Part shown: positions 56,656-64,000 of the stretch, in pieces
Layout: every line of letters begins with the position of its first letter
Numbering within the stretch: the first letter of the stretch is position 1
Source: Gammaproteobacteria bacterium
GTDB taxonomy: Bacteria > Pseudomonadota > Gammaproteobacteria > JAUZRS01
Assembly (NCBI GenBank): GCA_030949385.1
Contig: JAUZSP010000007.1
Coordinates: 317,210-381,209 of the forward strand
Length of the DNA: 64,000 nucleotides
Reading direction: 5' to 3'
The notes under the pieces: model-generated
Told to the model about the DNA's origin: nothing
Databases searched by the model: none
Seen by the model: only the letters and a program-made list of their open reading frames with translations
Position numbers and translations under genes: made by a program

Positions 56656-56782
56656 GATAAAAAACATCCTTAAAAAAAGAATTAAATTAAGTTGCACCAG
56701 TGTAAGTAAATAGACTGATCTATTTCTAAAGAGTCTTACTCATGAAGAATCAAAACCAGCCACTCAAAGACAAGAATAGGAT

Positions 56783-59680
56783 CTAACGATCCTCTCTCAA
56801 GCGCCAAATGGACAAACCACTCAAAAGCAACAAAAACAGCGTACTTTGACTGCCCGCGCCAAACACAGCGGTATCCAAACTGCTGGCTTGACGACACGCA
56901 TTATTATCGAGGCTCGGCAGGCAGGGATCCAAATTGGCCGAATCCGCTTGATCATTCAGGCCATCACCGTCACTGTCCAACAACGACGACTCCAAAGCAC
57001 TGATGCGTTGATCTCCATCGACATTACTCGGCGAACCAATCAAACCCACTTCAATAAAATCACTCATTCCGTCGCCATCGCTGTCAGCGTTATTCGGATC
57101 GGTACCCAATTGAAGTTCAACCCCGTCACTGAGGCCATCGCCATCGCTGTCACAAGCCGCAACCAAATTACTCGGCAAACAGGCGTTGTTATTATTTGGG
57201 TCATTTTGATCGCTGATGCCATCGCCATCTCTGTCGATCAGGTCGGACTCCGCCACATCGGGTATGCCATCGCCGTCCGTGTCTCTTGGACTCAAGCCGG
57301 TACCGATTTCAAGATTATCGGCAATGCCATCACCGTCGGTGTCGTTGTTGGTCGGGTTGCTGCCCAAACTGATCTCTAGACCATCGCTGATGCCATCACC
57401 ATCACTGTCACAGGCGGCCACCAAATTAGAAGGTAAGCAGGGGTTATTACTGTCGGCATCCAGAGCATTCACCACTCCATCGCCGTCACTGTCGCTTAGA
57501 TTGGACTCCAGCGCATCAATAATGCCGTCACCGTCGCTGTCTAATGGAGTCGCTTGGTTAGCACCCACCTCAACACCGTCGTTAATACCGTCGCCGTCGC
57601 TGTCGGCCAGATTAGGGTTGGTGCCTATGCTGATCTCAAAACCGTCGCTGAGGCCATCGCCATCGCTGTCACAGGCGGAGACTAAATTGGAGGGCAGACA
57701 GGCGTTGTTATTATTTTTATCCAGTTGATCCACCACACCGTCGTTGTCGCTGTCCGTAATATTCGACTCCAGCGCATCAATAATGCCATCATTATCTGTA
57801 TCAATCGGGCTGGCAGGATTGGCACCCACTTCCACACCGTCATTAATGCCATCGCCGTCACTGTCGGCCAGATTCGGGTTTGTCCCCGCCAAAGCTTCTT
57901 GCGCGTTTGTCAGACCATCGCCATCGACATCACAAGCAGCCACGGTATTGTCAGGATTGCATACGTCGTTATTGGCAGGGTCTAATTGATCATTGATGCC
58001 ATCGCCATCTGCATCGTTCAAGCTGGACTCCAAAGCGTCGATAAGGCCATCGCCGTCGCTGTCCGTTGGATTAGCGGCATCCACACCCACTTCAACGCCA
58101 TCATTCACTCCATCACCATCGCTGTCGGCGATGTTTACATCTGTTCCCGCCTGCGCCTCTTGGGCGTTTGTCAGGCCATCAGCATCGGCATCACAGACAC
58201 CAATGGTATTGTCAGGATTACAAGCGTCGTTATTGGCGGGGTCTAATTGATCGTTAACACCATCGCCATCGCTGTCCAAAAGATTGGAATCCAGCGCATC
58301 AATAACTCCATCGCCGTCGCCGTCCAGAGCCGCCACAGTGGGGTAATTGGCACCCACTTCCGCACCGTCATCAATGCCATCAGCGTCACTGTCGGCCACA
58401 TTAGGGTTCGTTCCCAAAGCCGCTTCTTGCGCGTTGCTGAGACCATCGCCGTCGGTATCGGTCAAGGCCAAACAGGCAGTACTGAGTGCGTTGGGAATAC
58501 AAGAATCTAGATTATCCGAATCCTCATGATTCATAAATCCATCAGCGTCCGTATCAATAATATTCGACTCCAGCGCATCAATGCCTCCCGTGCCATCGGT
58601 ATCAAGAGCCGCTACGGTAGGGTAGGTCAACCCCACTTCAACGCCGTCTTGAATACCATCGCCATCACTGTCGGCGTTGTGTGGATCGGTGCCTAAAACC
58701 ACTTCATCCGTGTCTTTCAGACCGTCTGCATCGCTGTCCAGTGGACGAAATAATAATGGGTTTAACGACTGCTGAAAGGGCACTCCAACCGGTACTGTTA
58801 CCGTACCACTCAGATAAAAAAGTTGAGCATAAATCGTATAGTTGCCTGTTAAGGCCGCGTTATAAGGAAAGGGCAGCGTATCAACCAGACGGGTAAAAAC
58901 AGAGTTGGCAGGCAGAGTAAAAGGAATATTAACCACCATAGGTGAATTGCCATTGGGATCAATGACCGAATACTCCAGCTCGTAATTGCCTGCTTGTATA
59001 ATATTAAACGCAGTCTGTACCTGCAGGTTCAGGTTAGCCCCTGCTGGATTCGCACTAATAACATCAAAAGCTGTGATCTGCCCCTGCGCACCTGCGCCGC
59101 CATCAATCACCAAATGACCACCATAAACGATCACAGCCCAAGTCGAATTATTTACAACGGAAGGATTGATGACCACCGTGTTATTACCCGCCACCACACT
59201 GGCCAATGGCAATTTAAAAACACTGGTACTGTTAACACCATTAATGCCCGTCAGATAACTGCCCTGTTTAATTGGCAGCCCCGCAGCAGTAAAAAAGGCG
59301 GTATTAATCGCGCCACCCAAAGGCACACCATTAAACTCGACTGTATCCAACTCTGGAAATGCCGGAAAGGCAGGATTATCTTCATCCACATCAAAAGCAG
59401 TAAGGGTTAAATAAACCGACTGCTGAGGTAGCGCACCCGTGACATTAATATTAAATTCAACAGGTCCTTTCTGCTGAGTTGCCGTAGGTACATTTAGTGG
59501 GTTTACCACCGCAACACCCAGATCATTATCAGCTACGGGTAAACCACCTTGGCCTAAATTATCAACAAAGGTAAGGTAAGTCGATCCTGCATAAACGGGC
59601 TGAATAAAAAAAGTGAATATAAAAATAGCCACAATTTTTAGATAAAAATCAGCTCGAATCCATATTTTTTCTATATTCAC
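56783..59680 (-). CDS. Secreted TSP3-repeat protein, paralogue B (965 aa)
   Basis: 965 residues from a GTG with AAGGA 8 bases upstream; this start aligns the signal peptide with the other two paralogues (ATG at 59689 or 59722 are alternatives). Signal peptide ending FFIQPVYA|GSTYLTF, N-terminal domain, seven 87-residue TSP3 units with 28 or so DxDxDG motifs and paired cysteines, and the tail [20 protein letters not shown] followed by SIWRLREDR. The C-terminus has the tripartite form of a sorting signal. 91 bases after paralogue A in the same direction. Confidence 0.8.
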   Translation of the reverse strand: MNIEKIWIRADFYLKIVAIFIFTFFIQPVYAGSTYLTFVDNLGQGGLPVADNDLGVAVVNPLNVPTATQQKGPVEFNINVTGALPQQSVYLTLTAFDVDEDNPAFPAFPELDTVEFNGVPLGGAINTAFFTAAGLPIKQGSYLTGINGVNSTSVFKLPLASVVAGNNTVVINPSVVNNSTWAVIVYGGHLVIDGGAGAQGQITAFDVISANPAGANLNLQVQTAFNIIQAGNYELEYSVIDPNGNSPMVVNIPFTLPANSVFTRLVDTLPFPYNAALTGNYTIYAQLFYLSGTVTVPVGVPFQQSLNPLLFRPLDSDADGLKDTDEVVLGTDPHNADSDGDGIQDGVEVGLTYPTVAALDTDGTGGIDALESNIIDTDADGFMNHEDSDNLDSCIPNALSTACLALTDTDGDGLSNAQEAALGTNPNVADSDADGIDDGAEVGANYPTVAALDGDGDGVIDALDSNLLDSDGDGVNDQLDPANNDACNPDNTIGVCDADADGLTNAQEAQAGTDVNIADSDGDGVNDGVEVGVDAANPTDSDGDGLIDALESSLNDADGDGINDQLDPANNDVCNPDNTVAACDVDGDGLTNAQEALAGTNPNLADSDGDGINDGVEVGANPASPIDTDNDGIIDALESNITDSDNDGVVDQLDKNNNNACLPSNLVSACDSDGDGLSDGFEISIGTNPNLADSDGDGINDGVEVGANQATPLDSDGDGIIDALESNLSDSDGDGVVNALDADSNNPCLPSNLVAACDSDGDGISDGLEISLGSNPTNNDTDGDGIADNLEIGTGLSPRDTDGDGIPDVAESDLIDRDGDGISDQNDPNNNNACLPSNLVAACDSDGDGLSDGVELQLGTDPNNADSDGDGMSDFIEVGLIGSPSNVDGDQRISALESSLLDSDGDGLNDQADSANLDPCLPSLDNNACRQASSLDTAVFGAGSQSTLFLLLLSGLSIWRLREDR
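56905..58742. repeat. About 260-bp coding repeats, 7 copies (paralogue B)
   Basis: Seven tandem units of the TSP3 type. Internal units are more alike than the first and last, as expected for array expansion by unequal crossover. Confidence 0.8.
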
Positions 59681-59771
59681 GACATCCATCCTTGGCACAG
59701 TAATCAGAAGTTTAATCGACATCAAGAATCATGCGGCTCAACATCAGAACCACACCCTGCCCAATAAGGGG

Positions 59772-62698
59772 TTATTTAGTCCACCTAGAACGCCCCATCA
59801 TTAAGCCACTCAACAACAATAAAAATAGGGTGTTTTGACTGCCCGCGCCAAACACAGCGGTATCCAAACTGCTGGCTCGCAGACACGCATTGTTCTCAAG
59901 ACTGGGCCGACAAGGATCCAAGTTAGCCAGATCCGCTTGATCACTCAAGCCATCACCGTCACTGTCCAATAAAGAGGACTCCAAGGCACTGATGCGCTGA
60001 TCACCATCAATATTGCCAGGCGAACCGATCAGACCCACTTCAATAAAATCACTCATTCCGTCGCCATCGCTGTCAGCGTTATTCGGATCGGTGCCTAATT
60101 GACGTTCAATCCCATCGCTGAGGCCATCGCCATCGCTGTCACAGGCCGCTGCGCTGTCGCTTGGCAGGCAAGCGTTGTTATTATTTGGGTCATTTTGATC
60201 ACTGACGCCATCACCGTCGCTGTCGATCAGGTCGGATTCCGCCACATCGGCAATACCATCGCCGTCCGTATCGGTCGGGCGTAAGACCCGTGCCGATTTC
60301 AAGATTATCGGCAATGCCATCACCGTCGGTGTCGTTGTTATTCGGGTTGCTGCCCAAGCTGATCTCCAAACCATCGCTGATGCCATCACCATCACTGTCA
60401 CAAGCAGCCACTAAATTAGAAGGCAGACAGACGTTGTTGTTATTGCTATCCAGCTGATCCACCACGCCGTCACCATCGGCATCGTTTGTATTAGACTCTA
60501 AGGCATCAATAACGCCGTCACCGTCGCTGTCCAGTGGTGTGGCGTGATTGGCTCCCACTTCAACACCGTCGTTAATACCGTCGCCGTCGCTGTCGGCCAC
60601 GTTAGGGTTGCTGCCTATGCTGATCTCAAAACCGTCGCTGAGGCCATCGCCATCGCTGTCACAGGCGGAGACTAAATTGGAGGGCAGACAGGCGTTGTTA
60701 TTATTCGCATCCAGTTGATCCACCACACCGTCGTTGTCGGTGTCCGTAATGTTCGACTCCAGCGCGTCAATAATGCCATCATTATCTGTATCAATCGGGC
60801 TGGCAGGATTGGCACCCACTTCCACACCGTCGTTAATGCCATCGCCGTCACTGTCGGCCAAATTAGGATCCGTTCCCGCTTGCGCCTCTTGCGTATTAGT
60901 CAAGCCATCGCCATCGGCATCACAGGCATGCCTACGCGTACTGTCAGGGTTGCACACGTCATTGTTGGCCGGATCGAGTTGATCCACCACACCGTCACCA
61001 TCTGTGTCGATAACATTGGACTCCAAGGCATCAATGATTCCATCCTTGTCGGTGTCTGTTGGCTTGGCCACATCAGCCCCCACCTCGGCACCATCAAGAA
61101 CGCCATCGCCGTCGCTGTCGGCAATGTTTGCATCTGTTCCCGCTTGCGCCTCTTGGGCGTTACTCAAACCATCACCATCGGCATCACAAACACCAATGGT
61201 GCTGTCGGGATTACAGGCATCGTTATTGGCGGGGTCTAATTGATCGTTAACACCATCGCCATCCGTATCCGTACTATTGGACTCCAACGCATCAATGATT
61301 CCATCGCCATCGGTATCAATCGGGCTGGCGAGATTGGCACCCACTTCCACCCCGTCATCGATGCCATCGCCGTCACTGTCGGCCACATTAGGGTCGGTTC
61401 CCAAGGTTGCTTCTTGCGCGTTGCTGAGACCATCGCCATCGGCATCGGTCAAGGCCAAACACACATTGCTAAGCGGGTTTGGCAAACAAGGATCGGCGTT
61501 GGCGCTGTCTTGTTGGTTACTGAACAGATCACCGTCGTCATCGAGAATGTCCGACTCCAGCGCATCAATAAGCTCCGTCGTTATCGCTGTCGATGGCCGC
61601 CAAGGCTGGGTAGGTCAAGCCTACTTCAACGCCATCTTGCACCCCATCGCCATCGCTGTCGGCGTTGTGTGGATCGGTGCCTAAAACCACCTCATCTGTG
61701 TCTTTCAGGCCATCGGCATCGCTGTCCAGAGGACGAAAGGCCAACAAACTCAAGGACTGCTGAAAAGGCACCCCCACCGGCACAATCGTACCGGCTCCCA
61801 CATAGAAGAGCTGAGCATAGACGGTGTAGTTTCCTGCCAAAGCGGCATTAAAAGGAAAGCTAACCAGATCAATAGGGCGGTTGATAATCGTATTGGCTGC
61901 TGCCACAAAAGGAAGATTGATCACCATTGGCGAATTGCCATTGGGATCAATCACCGAATATTCCAACAAATAATTACCCGCCTGCACAATGTTTAGGCTG
62001 GTCTGAACTTGAAGATCAACGTTAGGTACTGCCGTATTGGCACTAACCACATTCAAAGCCGTAAGCTGCCCCTGCGCACCAGCACCGCCATCAATCACCA
62101 ATTGCCCAGCGGTAACGATCACCGCCCAAGTAGAGTTTTTTACCATAGAAGGGTGAATTACCACGGTGTTATTGCCCGCCACCACGCTGGCCAACGGGAT
62201 CTGAAACACACTGGTGCTGTAACTGGCGTTAAAACCGGTCAGATAGCTGCCTTGATTGATGGGCAAATTAGCTCTGTCCACAAACCCCGTTGGCACTGCT
62301 GTTCCTAGCGGCACTCCGTTAAAGGTCACCGTATCCAATTCAGGAAAGGCAGGGAAAGCAGGGTCATCTTCGTCCACATCAAAGGCGGTGAGGGTTAAAT
62401 AGGCCGTCCGCTGTGGCAAAGCCCCAGTAACGTTGATATTGAATTCAATCGGCCCTGCTTGCTGAATGCCAAAGGGTACCGCCAAGGCGTTCACCACCGG
62501 TTGTCCTCCATTGCCTTGGGCGTTACTGGTAAAAACCAGATCACCATCAGGAATAGGAGTCACCCCGTCTTGAGCTAAGTTGTCCGCAAAGGTAATGTAG
62601 GTATTGCCCGCATATGCCGACGGCATTAGAAACAAAGAAGACAGCATTCCAATTCTTAAAAAACCGTACCCCAAATTCAGCCAACGTTTCCATTCCAT
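59772..62698 (-). pseudogene. Secreted TSP3-repeat protein, paralogue A, two frameshifts
   Basis: The same architecture as paralogues B and C, but in three frames: 62698–about 61575 (signal peptide ending [16 protein letters not shown]-terminal domain, first unit), about 61570–60280 (units 2–6), and 60279–59772 (unit 7 and tail [20 protein letters not shown] … MMGRSRWTK). The breaks are one-base gains: GGAGCTTATTG against the expected GGCATTATTG at 61570–61575, and CCC for CC at 60277–60279. Corrected length is about 974 residues. The start is the ATG 11 bases after AAGGG. First gene of the cluster. Confidence 0.78.
59905..61725. repeat. About 260-bp coding repeats, 7 copies (paralogue A)
   Basis: Seven units in total across the three frames; the unit at about 60.95 kb has two extra residues ([11 protein letters not shown]) where the other units have a fixed length. 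Confidence 0.75.
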
Positions 62699-62948
62699 CA
62701 CAACAGACACCCTTAAATAAGAATTAAATTAAGTTGCGCTAGAATAAGTGAAGTCAGCTAACATATTTCTAATGTTTTGCCGTTTGTCCCCTTAATCAAT
62801 CACTCAAAACACAAAAACCAACCCCCCATCAAACTACAGATAGAAATATTAATACAATCTTAAGCTTTACCCCATGCGATGCAGCACATAAACTGTGGTC
62901 GCTTTGCGCTCTTAAGAGCAAAACAATCATCAACCACTGGAATTTTGC

Positions 62949-63821
62949 ATGAATCCACAACTTTTACGGCTCATTTTACCCCTGATAAAAAAATTATTTG
63001 GCAGCAAAGGCGGCTTCTTGACGCTGCTCATCGGCGGCGGTGGCGGCTACTTCGGCCTCGATCATCTGCAACAGGGATCAATGTCCTATGCCGGGGTTCC
63101 CAAAGCAGAATCCTTCTCTCTTAATACCTTCACGCGCAACTTCCGCAGTGAAGGTTTTATGGTCGGCTACTCTGAATGGCGACAAAACCCACTCTGGGTT
63201 ACTTACCACCTCACCCCGATTCGTAAAAGCAAAAAGCTCAAACGCCCTTCTGGCTTCAAAGTGGATGAGCGCAGCCTGCGCCGTGTAAAACACAACGACT
63301 ACCTGCACAGCGGTTACGACCGTGGTCACATGGCACCTAACTACGCCATCTCCAATCTGTACGGCAGAAAAGGCCAGCTCGACACCTTTGTGATGACCAA
63401 CATCACCCCACAAAAACCCAAGCTGAACCAAAAGTTGTGGCAGCGGTTGGAAGATGTGGAAGCAAACAAATTTGCCAAGTGGTTTAAGGACATGTGGGTG
63501 ATCACCGGACCGATTTTTGACGATAAGATCACCAAGCTGAAATCGGGCGTGGAGATCCCCGATGCCTTTTACAAAATCTACATAAGACCGGCGAAGAAAA
63601 AAGGCGATGCGCCCAAAGTGTTGAGTTTTATTATGCCGCAGAAGGTCAAAGGCAACGAATCACTGGCCAAATTCACCAGCAGCATTGATGAGATTGAAAA
63701 ACGCACCGGCTTGGATTTTCTCTCCAAACTGGATGACAAGATCGAGAGTAAAATTGAAGCGTCTAAATCCACCTCCGGCTGGCGCTTGAAAGAGGTGGCT
63801 ACCCTGCCCTCGCGTTATTAA
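62949..63821 (+). CDS. Membrane-anchored DNA/RNA non-specific endonuclease
   Basis: 290 residues. A short N-terminal hydrophobic helix (GGFLTLLIGGGGGYFGLDHL) then a NUC1/Serratia-type nuclease domain: DRGHMAPNYA with general base H127, and metal-binding N151 in MTNITPQKP. It cleaves DNA and RNA with one Mg ion. The glycine-rich hydrophobic start suggests a membrane-tethered or secreted enzyme acting outside the cytoplasm, for nutrient or competitor DNA. Divergent from the TSP3 cluster. Confidence 0.88.
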   Translation: MNPQLLRLILPLIKKLFGSKGGFLTLLIGGGGGYFGLDHLQQGSMSYAGVPKAESFSLNTFTRNFRSEGFMVGYSEWRQNPLWVTYHLTPIRKSKKLKRPSGFKVDERSLRRVKHNDYLHSGYDRGHMAPNYAISNLYGRKGQLDTFVMTNITPQKPKLNQKLWQRLEDVEANKFAKWFKDMWVITGPIFDDKITKLKSGVEIPDAFYKIYIRPAKKKGDAPKVLSFIMPQKVKGNESLAKFTSSIDEIEKRTGLDFLSKLDDKIESKIEASKSTSGWRLKEVATLPSRY

Positions 63822-63831
63822 CTGATGTTAC

Positions 63832-63865
63832 GCACGTCATTCTCGCGCAGGCGAGAATGACGTGC
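63832..63865. repeat. Perfect 15-bp inverted repeat after the nuclease gene
   Basis: GCACGTCATTCTCGC-GCAG-GCGAGAATGACGTGC followed by A-rich sequence. It can terminate the nuclease transcript and resembles dispersed palindromic elements (CGTCATTC-type) common in gammaproteobacterial intergenic regions. Confidence 0.75.
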
Positions 63866-63884
63866 AAAAAATAAATCTCCCCTA

Positions 63885-64000
63885 ACTCCTCTTCGATTGA
63901 AGAGGGAAAACCAGATCGTGTTGTTTGAAGCTTGCTCTGAAGTCAGTGCTTGGGCTTCCCACTTTGACAAAGGGGGATTGAGGGGGATTTGCTCTAAAGC
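63885..64000. repeat. Probable dispersed intergenic repeat at the right edge
   Basis: Contains the stretch CCCACTTTGACAAAGGGGGA and TTGAGGGGGATTT, which I recognise as a type of sequence occurring many times in some bacterial genomes (TTTGACAAAGGGGGATTGAG). No ORF. It may be one end of a MITE-like element; it is cut by the window. Confidence 0.4.

Noticed and set aside
54625-61725. CRISPR-like arrays
   Set aside because: The regular repeats are about 260 bp, run in the coding frame, encode DxDxDG motifs and have no short spacers; there are no cas genes.

Overview
The window reads as chromosomal DNA of a gammaproteobacterium with intermediate GC content. The gene orders are classical for that class: tRNA-Ser–ffs–dnaX–ybaB–recR, ybgC–tolQRAB–pal–cpoB–queE, xerD next to dsbC, and lptGF divergent from pepA–holC–valS. 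Most genes are housekeeping or envelope genes. I see no prophage, integron, insertion sequence or CRISPR array.

Layout. 0.3–1.6 kb: a DUF938 methyltransferase, then two tiny membrane-protein genes with a near-perfect CRP site and a long palindrome. 1.6–5.0 kb: alaC–hom (alanine/homoserine metabolism), a Mth938-like protein and a HIT protein. 5.0–8.2 kb: recR, ybaB, dnaX with a slippery A10 tract, 4.5S RNA and tRNA-Ser(GGA). 8.2–16 kb: a gene-poor stretch with AAGGATGG motifs, a metallophosphoesterase, a frameshifted rluB, a 14-bp tandem repeat in front of an RpfG/RpfC-like c-di-GMP two-component pair, apbE and a porin. 16.4–19.8 kb: a QseBC/PmrAB-like two-component system and rlmD. 20–26.5 kb: an unknown membrane protein and a DUF3240–CzcA/B/C-type metal efflux operon. 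26.7–30.3 kb: fadD, a chemotaxis-like coiled-coil membrane protein and queE, the last two each broken by one extra A in a homopolymer. 30.3–37.5 kb: the Tol-Pal operon, dsbC and xerD. 37.5–42.6 kb: an AT-hook repeat protein, then a coupled operon of PAP2 phosphatase, EptA, a TraF-like outer-membrane protein and an RDD protein. 42.6–51.2 kb: lptGF and pepA–holC–(small protein)–FliL-like–valS.

51.2–62.7 kb is the most distinctive part: five leftward genes, almost contiguous, encoding calcium-binding-type (thrombospondin type 3, DxDxDG) secreted proteins. Three are long paralogues (about 730–975 residues) with a signal peptide, a shared N-terminal domain of about 300 residues, 4, 7 and 7 copies of an 87-residue repeat, and an almost identical C-terminal tail ([11 protein letters not shown], hydrophobic stretch, basic end) that looks like a protein-sorting signal. 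The other two are beta-barrel proteins with TSP3 repeats and, unusually, two tandem OmpA peptidoglycan-binding domains. Together they look like a surface or periplasmic calcium-dependent scaffold that I cannot assign to a named system. The window ends with a membrane-anchored DNA/RNA non-specific endonuclease and a repeat element.

Caution: rluB, the chemotaxis-like gene, queE, one TSP3 gene (twice) and one OmpA gene each carry single-base frameshifts. Five of the six are one-base gains. Sequence error is therefore a serious alternative to gene decay.
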